From the NCBI GenBank assembly GCA_964023205.1, contig OZ026842.1, positions 6,734,408 to 6,798,407 on the forward strand: DNA of 64,000 nucleotides. Direction: 5' to 3'. The position numbers were made by a program, and so were the translations under genes. The notes beneath the pieces are model-generated. The model was not told where the DNA came from and did no database searches. It saw nothing but the letters and a program-made list of their open reading frames with translations. The stretch is from Lutraria lutraria. Taxonomy: Eukaryota; Mollusca; Bivalvia; Venerida; Mactridae. Numbering within the stretch: position 1 is the first letter of the stretch; every line of letters starts with the position of its first letter. Of the stretch, positions 1 to 9,894 are shown piece after piece.

Positions 1-632
1 CTCTAGTTATTTGTTGGACAAGGTTTTTGTGATGAAGGTCACTGTGACCTTGAACTTTGACATACTGACCTCAAAATCAATATGTGATGACCAATCCCCA
101 ATCAAATCTGAGGAGCTATGGCCAAATCGTTCTCTAGTTAAGGTCTGGTTAAAAACCGACAGACAGCCTGACCGACATGTCCAAAGCAATATATCGTTGT
201 AACTTCTTTTTTTTTACCTTTCACATGCTTCCAAGGGCAAAAAAAGCAAGTAAAAGGAAACAAATAATTTTTCATCAATGGAAGTCTCACAGTTTTCAAA
301 AAAAGATTTTACAAAAAGCTGTTTGAATCTCAAAAATTAATCCTTTTTTTATTAATATGAAAACCACTAGAAAAGTACAAATGAAATTTTCAATTTCTCA
401 CCTGAATAGTGCTTTCATACACTCCTTTGTTAGGCAGCGTTTCTATGGTAACCTGAAAGTGGGCGTGGTCAACCATAATATCGCTGGTGAAATTAGCGAC
501 TCTATTATCGCTATCCCTGGATTTCTGAAACATCAAAACCTGAAGAGAAATAAATAAACGTATCAATAAATGATATCAGGAAAAATTTGGTGTGGCAGAC
601 TTTATTGAAAATAATTTTTTTATAATAATACT
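1..632. repeat. Non-coding flank with dispersed-repeat character
   Basis: No exon with codon structure and splice sites is visible. The first 190 bases read like a dispersed repeat: alternating AAGGTCA and TGACCTT motifs followed by a stretch on accents of GACAGACAGCC. Positions 36-50 hold a 15-bp palindrome AGGTCACTGTGACCT. The open frames here are short and start on non-ATG codons, so I do not call genes. Confidence 0.4.
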
Positions 633-870
633 AGGAGGCGAGGGTCATGTGTCCTGTGGTTAGTGTGCTGGAATTGTAACCCGGCGACCACTTCCGATCA
701 GAGCTATGGAAGGTCACACCATCTCTGAAAGCTTGACCAAAAAATCGAGAAGTTGCCTGCTCCTTATATAGAAGAGTATATTGGTATTGGTTAGAATACA
801 GTTCAGGAAAACTCAAGTTAGGTGAATCAGCCGCCATAGAAATATCGTCGAAAAGCAGAAACATTATAAA
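633..870 (+). repeat. tRNA-derived SINE-like element
   Basis: The head at about 640-710 has an A-box-like TGTGGTTAGTGTGCTGG, an anticodon-arm-like centre (AATTGTAACCC) and a degenerate B box. A body ending in GGTCACACC and GACCAAAAAAT follows. The same head layout (TGGTAATTAAGTTG, CTGTAACCC, then GGTCATACC) occurs at 19396, so this is a dispersed family. The 81-codon minus-strand open frame across it is incidental. Confidence 0.45.
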
Positions 871-1255
871 TGACATGAAGCATGGATATGACCATGTATA
901 TTAAACTTCAATTAATGAGGTAATGACCCTTAAAATGACATTTGGACTCTTGAAATTTGCAAAATAAGGTTTTTGACTCTTGAGAATTGGAGCCAAAGGG
1001 TCAAATTTACTATTACATTAATAGGAAATTTTGTTGACTCTTTACATTTATATCAGCTAAGAGTAATTTTGACCCCTTACTTTTAAAGTAGGAAGCACCC
1101 TGTAATATATTCATAATTTCATTAACATTATATAACCTGCTATTTGTTGAAGTTGTACAGCACCTTTTGGATCCTAAGTACAGATATGAATAATTTATAT
1201 AGACAGTTTCATGGCCATGCATAAACAATGTATAAATGGATTATAAGCAGTTGTA

Positions 1256-1290
1256 AGGCCATCCTTAAAAAATCTTGGGTTGCAGTTGAG
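1256..1290. repeat. Fragment of inverted-repeat MITE end
   Basis: AAGGCCATCCTTAAAAAAT matches the terminal sequence of the inverted-repeat element at 15929-16164. No partner arm was seen nearby, so this is a solo end or a chance match. Confidence 0.25.
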
Positions 1291-1364
1291 CGACAATAAC
1301 TTTTAACAGTGTGTAGGTAGGTAGTGACCAAATTAAATTTTTGTTCTCAAAACAAAAAGCAGGA

Positions 1365-4300
1365 TTATTTATAAAACAATTTTGGGGGGGGGGGGGGATA
1401 AAAAATTGCTAAAAATATTTGTTGGTTACAGGAATTTGAATAAGTCGGATGTGTTACCGCAAACAAAATATTTTTGAAGAATGACCTTACTAAAACAAGC
1501 ATTGAAATTTGAAGTGAAAGATGATGATAGTTCATTTGTACCTTTTCATTCGGGACAAGTAAAAACGCATGCACCAAACTCTGGTATTTCAGTTCAGCGC
1601 ATAACTGTCTCTGAGATTCTGTCTCCTTATTTAAAAACTGTACAAGAGCATTCACAGATTTTTGTACATGTTTATCACTGGAATCCAATTCCACTTGCTT
1701 TAAACATGTACACCAATGCATTTGTATTTGAGCGTCAGAGCAAGTACGACTTGGCGGCACAGGTCGTAACAAACTCAGACCACGCTGACTAACTTTCTGC
1801 GGAGATTTTGTCCTCTCAATATCAAGTATATCCAATAACGTTTCATGAATATCAAATGGTGTGGCCAATTTATCTGCATTTTTCACAAGATTTTCATAAA
1901 CATTCGGATACTTCTGTTGGAATTTCTTCGGTAAAGCGAGAGACATAAATGGAAGTCTTTCTTCCATTTTTCCTTGGACTGTCTTTCTGACACGACTGTA
2001 ACGTGCTCCGTGATCCGCGAAAGCAATAACGACAGTGTTATCTAGATATTCCTTCTCCTTTAAGAACTTAAAAAACTCCACAAAATCAGCATCCATGTAC
2101 TCTCCCGGGTTGTTGTCCCAATGCGTAAGTTCACTCCCAAAAGTGAAAGAGAATTTCGAAACATTTGAATACTTCACAAAAAAATCTTTCACATAGTTAA
2201 GTAGGTACATATGATTCGGTACATTTCCAGTACAGAATCTTGGACTTCCCCGTCTTAGCTCCGTATCCCACAATGCTTGCCAAAATGGTCGCATGTAATG
2301 ATCGGTCGGCTTATCACGGAAGCCGTTAAGTCGTAGATTAAATACTCCGATCGACGGTTCATCCTCGGCAAACAAGGTCACGTAACCTTTAGATTTATAT
2401 TGTTTCCATACCAACGGATATACATCAACAACTTCAGCATCCCATCGATTTCTTCTTACTTCAGGTAACTCCATTTCTGTCTTGCCTGAAAAGTTATATT
2501 ATATATTTTTTTATAGTTTTAAAATGACCAACAGATTTTTTTTCAGCAAGTTTACCGCCATTTCTCAACAACGTTTCAGTTACATGGTGAGAAAGATTTA
2601 TTACATGACAAACAATGTTGATTTTTAATTGCTAATCTTGTAGTAATATTACGCAATCTCTCTATCTTGTATGAATACCAACCCAGGGATTTTTTGGGGG
2701 GCAATTTTATAGCCGAAATTCGGTCCAATGGAAAATAGTATCTTTTTTTTACCAATTCACAGACAAAAATTCTCAATCCAAAAAAAAGTGTCTTTATCAA
2801 TTATATATTATAGTTTTTTTTGTCTATTTCTGGCCGACCACCCTAATTTTTTACCCTAGTCTTTTTATTAGGCCTGACGAAAATACATTCAGACAGGAAG
2901 TACACTTATCTGCATTAGAACCAGGCATTTGTCCCCCTACTTCATTTTGTACAGTGTTTCACGTTTTCTTTATTGTGCCCATTGCAAAGCACCTACATGA
3001 ATACATGCCTCACCCGTTTCCTGTTATTTTCTAAACACAATACTGTATTTTCGTTGGGCTCAATTTTCGTTTGTTTTTACTAAATAGCTATTTCGTGGGG
3101 ACATAAATTGGTGGATTTTGATTTTTGAAAAGAAATGCCTTATCTCTGTATTTAAATTCGTGGGATTTGATTTCATGGATGAGCCGACCCACGAGATCCA
3201 CGAAATTAAATCCCCAACGAAAATTAATGATTCCAGCAGTATTTGGCTGAGCAGTGTCTATGGGAACACCTTAAAGCATTCCTGAAATATCCGAAGTTAC
3301 AGCCGAGCTTCGAACCTACAACCATTCAATTGGTTTTCCAGAGTGTTACCAACAGACACACAATCTAGTCCATCTCAGCGTTAAGATACAAGAAAAAACC
3401 ATTTTAAGCCCTTTTTGGGTCCTTTATTCTCCTCCGTTCCCCAAGTAAAAAAAGTATTAACTGTATATATTTTTCCCCACTGAGAGAAAAAATTCCCCAT
3501 AATTAAAAAAAATCCCCAAATGTAGTGTTTTACAACACATATTCTACCTCCCATTAAAGGGACCTAGTACCTGTTCCTTAAAACAGTAAAACATGGGTCT
3601 GTAAACTAACTTACCAGTCAACATTGGAATTAAGGCAGCTGTTGTTGCATCACCAACAATATTGTAACCATCCATAACAACAGCATCGAGTTCTTCTTTC
3701 AGGTACTTGTAAGTTAATGGTAGTTTTCTCCGATATGATAAATGAGACATCGAGTCCAGACCAAACATTAGTACATTCATCTTCTCATTGGTGTTATCAG
3801 TGACCTCCTTATTTTCATCTTCTTTTGCTTTAAATATTTCAGGTTTTGGATGAACTTGAACAAGAAGTTGATCAAAATCCGCTTCTTCTTCAGATTCGAA
3901 TTGATCGTACCAAAGCTCTCTGTAATAATCACTTCCATTATCATTTTCTGCAGCTTCATTATCATCAATTAAGTTTGCAATACCTTCATCATCATCATCA
4001 TCATCATCATCCAAACCATCGATATTCTGATCATCATCTAAGCCATCGTTTTCTTCCATGTATCTATTCAGCTTTCTTTGTCCGACCATTCTAAGCACTC
4101 TCTGTACGTCAATATGAGGATTGGGGTAGTCCATTTCATTTCTCTTCTCTTGGAGATTTACCTTAAGGTTAGCAGATCTTGAAGTATTCAGTGTTTGGTT
4201 CATCACTGTCTCATCAATAATACTTACTTTATCAACATCTTCCACATTATCAGCATCTTCAGACTGTTGGATATCGATGTCCTCTTTCTTAGCATGATCA

Positions 4301-4917
4301 CTGTCATCTTTTTTCAGGTAACATTTTATTCTAACAAACTCATGCTTTAGCACTGCTTCAAAAGGTTCATCAGTTACTGTCAATGAATCAGCAAAAGAAG
4401 CAAAATCATCAGTTACCCTGTCGATGCCAAAAAACTGACATTTTTCCAAAGGTCGATCACCTAACACTTCTTTTTTCATTTTGAACACATCGTTTTCTAT
4501 ATAAAATAATTCCTCCTTAGAGCAGTTCAGGGCATCCATGTGAAAAAAAGCATACTTCACACTATCATGATTCAAATCAAAATTAGGTCTTTTACAAACT
4601 GTATCCGTAGATGAAACATCGTCCTGATGTTTCTCAGACTGGAAGGATCTTAACGCTTTTTTAAGATTTAAATGCTCTGCAATGTTCACAACTTTCACTG
4701 TTGGTAGAACTGTCGTCTCACATACTGGACAAAACTGTCCGTAGCACGGGAACTTACAGCTTGTATCATAATCCACTGATGTTGAATATTCTGACAAGGA
4801 GTCTAAGCCACCGGAAAGAATGTATAAACATGCTATCGTAAGTAAAAGTAATATTATATATCCTTTACGTCGACGCAGATATCTGTAGATCATTTGTATA
4901 TTTTCAAGCGTTTTCAT
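1365..4917 (-). CDS. DUF229 family (sulfatase/alkaline-phosphatase fold) membrane protein, two exons
   Basis: Exon 1 is 4917-3615, ending TTGACTG before GTAAGT. Exon 2 starts at 2485 after TTTTCAG. The join gives MLTGKTEMELPEV, the expected DUF229 continuation, with the phase conserved. Residues 1-19 are basic and residues 20-36 are a hydrophobic signal anchor (type II). Cysteines lie at 54, 58, 63 and 66. A very acidic stretch with eight consecutive Asp lies at roughly 290-360. Then come MNVLMFGLDSMSH and DATTAALIPMLTGK, and in exon 2 the hallmark FADHGARYSRVR followed by GKMEERLPFMSLALP. The exon starting at 4917 has a lysine-rich N-terminus typical of signal anchors. Substrate and activity are unknown for this family. 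Read through to the stop at 1365 the protein would be 807 aa. However, the tail after NEK (codon ending 1542) loses family character and crosses a 14-G run read as poly-proline, and AAG before GTACAA at 1541-1540 is a weak donor. The true 3' end is therefore uncertain and a further exon may be missing. Confidence 0.85.
1384..1397 (+). repeat. 14-G homopolymer
   Basis: Uninterrupted run of 14 G on the plus strand, read as PPPPP in the minus-strand frame that extends the DUF229 exon. It is likely non-coding and prone to length error. Confidence 0.9.
2519..2815. repeat. Near-identical duplicated block, intronic copy
   Basis: Matches 5048-5337 almost base for base, with a few substitutions and homopolymer length changes. 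It lies in the intron of the DUF229 gene. The right part (from the CAGGGATTTTTTGGGG motif) is the 5' half of the dispersed element found at 10034 and 15235; the left part is shared only with the 5.05-kb copy. Confidence 0.85.
3041..3241. mobile_element. MITE-like inverted-repeat element
   Basis: The left end TACTGTATTTTCGTTGGG pairs with the right end, whose complement reads TACTGCTGGAATCATT then AATTTTCGTTGGGG. The interior (ACTAAATAGCTATTTCGTGG, AAGAAATGCCTTATCTCTG) recurs at 11834-12052. It is about 200 bp with no open frame, so it is a non-autonomous DNA element inside the DUF229 intron. Confidence 0.6.
3985..4012 (+). repeat. (CAT)n microsatellite within coding exon
   Basis: A run of ATC/TCA triplets in DUF229 exon 1, encoding the Asp tract on the minus strand. 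Length variation would stay in frame. Confidence 0.85.
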
Positions 4918-5047
4918 TTATGGGAAATGCTGGAACTCGGTCATTCATTGCATATAAACATGTAGCACTGTCACATCACAACCTACAAGTATACAAAATA
5001 TGCTAACATTATTAAGTTTGTGTTTTCAAATTCAAGAATTTTTTTTT

Positions 5048-5337
5048 TAAAATGACCAACAGATTTTTTTTCAGCAAGTTTACCGCCATTTCTCAACAAC
5101 GTTTCAGTTTCATGGTGAGAAAGATTTATTACATGACAAACAATGTTGATTTTTAATTGCTAATCTTGTAGTAATATTACGCAATCTCTCTATCTTGTAT
5201 GAAAACCAACCCAGGGATTTTTTGGGGGGCAATTTTATAGCCGAAATTCGGTCCAATGGAAAATAGTATCTTTTTTTTACCAATTCACAGACAAAAATTC
5301 TCAATCCAAAAAAGTGTTTTTATCAATTATATATTAT
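5048..5337. repeat. Near-identical duplicated block, upstream copy
   Basis: Second copy of the 2519-2815 block, about 130 bp upstream of the DUF229 start codon. The two copies are in the same orientation and bracket exon 1. Confidence 0.85.
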
Positions 5338-5560
5338 ACAATTTCATCAACATCACTATTGGTAGTAAATACCTTATTCTACTACTGTTTTATGAGAGAA
5401 TGAGAAGAATAATTTAAACATTGAAAAATTATAGATAAATACATTTTTTCACAATTTTGATTAAAATACCGCAAAAATTCCCAATCTGCTGGTTTTAGGG
5501 GTGTCAATAGAACAAAATAAAAAATTCTGAAAATTATACACGGCTGACCATTTTTTTCGA
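5212..5560 (+). mobile_element. Dispersed CAGGG-ended element, 3' end diverged
   Basis: Starts CAGGGATTTTTTGGGG and shares with 10034-10355 and 15235-15553 the order: GAAATTCGGTC, AATGGAAAATAGTATC, CAATTCACAGAC, ATCACTATTGGTAGTAAATA, ACCGC-AAAATTCCCAATC. After about 5490 the similarity to the others is lost. Confidence 0.6.
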
Positions 5561-6905
5561 ACAAGAGGCCTTTGACCACATTGTTTCCATATTTAACTCA
5601 GTTTGTATAAAAAAAAATGATTCACAGCAGATTAAATTGACCATAACTTTGCCATTTCTTGTGATATTTTCATAAAATAATTTTTATTTTGCTAAAAAAT
5701 CATAGCTCTTTAAGGACAGACAAATCCATAATCCTTATATGTCCTAAATCATGTCACCTCTGTGGTTTTCAAACATACAACCAACCCATTAAAAAATCTC
5801 TTACCCAAAATTATTTGGATGATTTCAATATTTTTTTTAATTCTATTTTTTTATTTTCAATACATAATTCTTTATAAATCATAAATATATTACCCAAAAA
5901 AATGCCTATCTACATTGTAAAAATGTACCTACCAACTGTTAAAAGTTTAGGACCGTGAACTAACACTTTCTAAAGTTGATCTTATTAGACCAGTTAATCA
6001 AAGTCCAGCAAGTCTAATGAGAACTACAAAAAGACATCTTACTTATACAATTTTAACTGATCAACTAACCACTTTTCTGTAACAGTTATAACTTATATAC
6101 CATGGCCATAATGAAAGTTCAGTACTCATGATTGTTTGAAGATTGTAAGCCAGCTGTTGATGTCAAATCAAAATAATTGTATTCATTTTATGGTTTTGCA
6201 ACATGCTACATTTTCTTAATTAGAAATTAGAATCATGTGTGCACTTAAAAAAACTGGAAACAGATGGTCCTGTTGTTAGAAATGAATGTGAAGGACTTCC
6301 TCAATGTCAAGTAAAAAGTAAAATGGCTTAAAGTCATATGCAATAAGCTTCGGCGGAACGGTCACAGTGTATCAGTCATCCTTTCATAACCACAAATCTG
6401 TGTTACAGAATTTTAAAATGGATTGAATAGGATACCATGCAAGGTGTTCACTAGACTTTGAAAGTCAAAAGTCATTGACCATTTGGACAAAATTTTCAAG
6501 AGTTAAAATGAAATTTTCAAGAGTCATGCAAATGTTTCCAATAGTCAGTGCAAACTAACTTCTTTTTTAGGGGGCGGAAAAGATGAATTAAAGAATTTCT
6601 TGAAATTTGTTCTTCTAAGTACGGTTAGCAGCAATGTCATTCCTTTACATGTACGTATTCTGCTTTTATATCTATTTCAATATAAGTTTTAATAGTGACC
6701 AGTGCCTGTATAGAGTTCATTTCATTAGTTCTGTGGGTATATATTTCTTGTCTTTATTTCAATATGTTGTCACTATTAATATATATCACGTAAAATGAAC
6801 AGAAAAAATATGTGTATTTTTATTTTCTAAATTCCACAAAGATAACCACAGACCCATATGCACATAGTATAACATTAACAAGCACTAATACATTATAAGT
6901 TAATT
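5561..6905. other. AT-rich intergenic DNA, no gene seen
   Basis: Neither strand has a long frame, a conserved domain or convincing exon boundaries. Frames of about 60 codons here are low-complexity. Confidence 0.5.
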
Positions 6906-7236
6906 AGGGCTGTGGATCATTGGGTAAGTGGCGATCCAATCCAATCCACGATTCAACACTTACGATTAGTTACTTAAACAATCCACAATTCGAATCACGA
7001 ATCTTTTGTTATTAAGTAACCCATCTAAAACTTCAAAATTGCAGTCCTGCAGACAGCTAATTTGTTTTTAGGAATAATGAAGTAAATCAATATGAATTGT
7101 TCTATGGCTTAAAATTTATACGTACTGCCTTCCAGTTAATTTATTTAACCAGCATCATTATTTAAAGAAGCGGTTGGACATCTTGGCAAATTTGATTCGC
7201 GAATACCCGAAAATTCATATACTTGCCACAGCTCTA
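6906..7236 (+). mobile_element. hAT-like MITE with TAGGGCTGTGG ends
   Basis: Begins TAGGGCTGTGGATCATTGG and ends TTGCCACAGCTCTA, an 11-bp imperfect terminal inverted repeat. The interior (GTGGCGATCCAATCCA, TTTTGTTATTAAGTAACCCA) matches the complement of the element at 12332-13199. Flanks AGTTTAAT and AAGTCAAT agree at only 5 of 8 positions, so the target duplication is decayed or absent. Confidence 0.6.
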
Positions 7237-7254
7237 AAGTCAATCATATTAAAG

Positions 7255-7600
7255 CATAACATGTAGCATCTGACTTGAAAGCAGGAGGTCCTGGGGCTTA
7301 GCCCCGTATCGGGTACATTATTTTCCTCCTTCTACTACATTTGGTGCCTTGAGTGAGTGACTAGCCTTGGAATCCTAGAGCTAGGGTGAAGCAAAGGCTT
7401 GGCTAGTCTAAAGAGCCTGTGGTTGTCACGATTAATTAGTAAATTACTAAAAAGGAAGGAGGAATGTAGCAGTATTGGTTTAAATAAACTGGCTGTGAAT
7501 TGACCAGCCCAATTAACTCAGTTGGTAGAGCATCTGACTTGCAAGCAGAAGGTCACAGGTTCGAGTCCCACATCCGGTACATTATTTTCCTCTTAATTCA
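7255..7600 (+). repeat. Tandem tRNA-derived SINE heads
   Basis: At 7502-7580 a tRNA-like head is clear: A box CTCAGTTGGTAGAGC, anticodon loop CTTGCAA (UGC, alanine-like) and B box GGTTCGAGTCC, followed by CCGGTACATTATTTTCC. A degraded copy at 7262-7330 has GTAGCATCTGACTTGAAAGC and the same GGGTACATTATTTTCC tail. The acceptor stem is not paired, so this is a SINE and not a functional tRNA gene. Confidence 0.6.
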
Positions 7601-7614
7601 TTACAAGTCTATCA

Positions 7615-8115
7615 CCGTATATCAAGGACTTATATACATACATGGATTCGCAACTTCCGTATTAACAGTTTAAAGTAATCAAATCCCGCGATAATAAGAC
7701 GTGAATCAACGGGAATACAAGCTATTGTTTACAAAAGCGAAAATACGAAAAAATCCGTGATATCCGAATGATAATAACAGCGAAAATATCCGTGGTATTC
7801 CGAATGTTTAATCTCGGAGACGAAAGGATTATAATAGATGTCCGCCATCTTGGAATTTAAAATGTTCGACTGATGCCTTTTTCGATGCTTATACTTAGAC
7901 TTTGTGGATTATAAATGTATCTCAATATCTTTAAGGAATTTGTTGCATCCTTTACCAATTTCCCGTGCCCAATTGCCAGAGTTTTATTAGTATAATCAAA
8001 TTCGTAAACACCCAAATACAGCTGTCGGACATTCAATGATTGCCGAGTATATAGCAATGCATTGTGGGATCGCCGAACAATATCGTTTGATCTATTTTTA
8101 GCAGTTGCGAATCCA
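7615..8115. repeat. Old dispersed or duplicated block (copy 1)
   Basis: Shares an ordered series of blocks with 17645-18075: GACTTATATACATACATGGA, CCGAATGTTTAATC then GGAGACGAAA, GATGCC then TTTTTC-ATGC, AATACAGCTGTCGGA, and GAGCTATTTTTAGCAG in variant form. A 96-codon minus-strand frame (8147-7857) covers it but is not open in the second copy. GCCGCCATCTTGG-like sequence at 7841-7853 resembles a YY1 site. Origin unknown. Confidence 0.5.
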
Positions 8116-9070
8116 TGCCGTCTATGGAAATTAAATAAAAAACACACATTTATTTTTAAATATCAGTACATAGATAATACTAAGATATACAATGTTAAAA
8201 TCCAAATAGATATTTTTGTGTTTTTCAGTCTCTCCACGGTCCGTTTGTAAACCATACAAAGCTCTGAAAAACTGCTCCTAGTCCTACTCCTAGGCACATG
8301 GTCACTCAAATAGAAAGACCCTGATAGGTTACTAGGTAGCCTCACTTATTGATTTATTCATCTTTCCATTTCCGATCTCATGAACGATTTCGTAAGGGCC
8401 ATCCTCTGAGGGCCTAGGCCCAGTCGAAAAAGTGTCACTTATAAACAGTCTATTTAGTTGGACTACCTGATAGCAAAGACCCATACACTATAGACCAGTC
8501 TTTGCTTTAAATATACAGTGATAGGCGCCACCGCACAATGGATACTCATTTAAAAATAAGAACAGGGTTATTGACTATACCTAATGCAGCATTTCTTGTA
8601 AGACTGTCATAAAATATGCGAGGATGAAACAATTAGCAAACGAGACAGAGGTCCGTCATAATATGATACATCATACCCAAAAGCATGGCCAGCATGATCA
8701 CAGCCAAATGTTAAACTTGTATGACGTGGAGTGCGCGATATATCAATAGTTTATACATTCATTTGTTGACTAATAAGGTTACAATTAAAAACCATGCAAT
8801 ACAAAACATACCATTCTATCACGTTATTAGATGATCATGAAGCCTACCAAATTATTCGTTTTGTTTTGACGAAGGATCATGAGAAATCATTAACGAATCG
8901 TACAAAGCACTGGTTACAGAAATCTGACATCGTCTCAGAAAAGAAAACGCAAATATAGCCTGCTGAATTAAAACATATTTTTTCGGGGACGATCAATCTA
9001 TCATATATAAGGGAATATATGATTTATGTGATGTAAATGAGTGAATTATCACAGAAAAGAACTACGTCAA
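8116..9070. other. Intergenic DNA upstream of the transporter gene
   Basis: No supported exon. The short frames have no recognisable product. Promoter elements of the downstream gene may lie at the right edge. Confidence 0.4.
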
Positions 9071-9153
9071 TATAAACAAAGTTACCTCCCTTGTAACCTC
9101 TAACGGACATCGTGCAATTTACTTTCTCATGCGACACACTTTGTTTACTAAAG
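9071..9153 (+). promoter_or_regulatory. Possible 5' untranslated exon of the transporter gene
   Basis: TTTACTAAAG precedes GTGAGTG, a good splice donor after 9153, in a locally less AT-rich stretch. The coding exon at 9895 is preceded by TTGATATTTTCAG at 9845-9857, a good acceptor. A leader exon spliced from 9153 to 9858 is plausible but inferred. Confidence 0.3.
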
Positions 9154-9894
9154 GTGAGTGTCGTCATCAAGCACTGTGCCGTGTAAGTTGGTAATTACCG
9201 TTTTAATCGCGTTAAGTAAGTTGTGTTTATAACTGCAATATGATGATGGTGTCATTATCAAACATTTATTTTGTCTTTTATCAAAACTTCGTGCGAGCCT
9301 GAAATTCTGTAAAGGGTATGCGCTGTAAAAACAGTCAACGATCCAGCAAGCTTAAATAATCAAACTACTGAGAGTAGTTAATGGAGAGATTGATATTGTT
9401 TTTGAGATCTGACTGGATGAAAATCTTTTGAGTGTCAGTCTTAATTTCATTATTATACAAATTCGCACATTTTCTTACTTCATACAGAAATTAGGTGATT
9501 GTAGATCAACTGTAATCTTAGCTCTAGGAAGCCAACTGGTATTGTATCAGTACTTTAATATTAATTATTATTTCTTTATATGTGCATACGGATCCAGTGT
9601 TGTTTTTTATTTTTACGGTTTTGTACCGGAATTAAATTTGGTTTTATTCCCAACTGCAAAAAGTATCTTTTCCCAATTGAAAGCTTCAAATTTTTTCAGA
9701 CGAGAATTCTTTAAAATTGGTCGATAAAATTCCAGTGCCATGGGCTGTGTTTCTAAAATAGTGAGATAAAAACCACTGAGATCCTACATACCATACCAGT
9801 ATATTTACCAGCCTGTTTTCTGATTGGGAGTAAATTTAATTTATTTGATATTTTCAGTGTTCGATAGTTGCTTGTAACTGAAAGACCTAATAAA

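Noticed and set aside
7500..7580. Functional tRNA-Ala gene
   Set aside because: A and B boxes and the anticodon loop are present, but the acceptor stem does not pair, the anticodon stem has a mismatch, and a SINE-type tail follows with a second degraded head nearby.
9428..9727. 99-codon plus-strand frame upstream of the transporter
   Set aside because: No ATG with context and no family likeness; it lies between the presumed leader exon and exon 1, so it is best read as intron.
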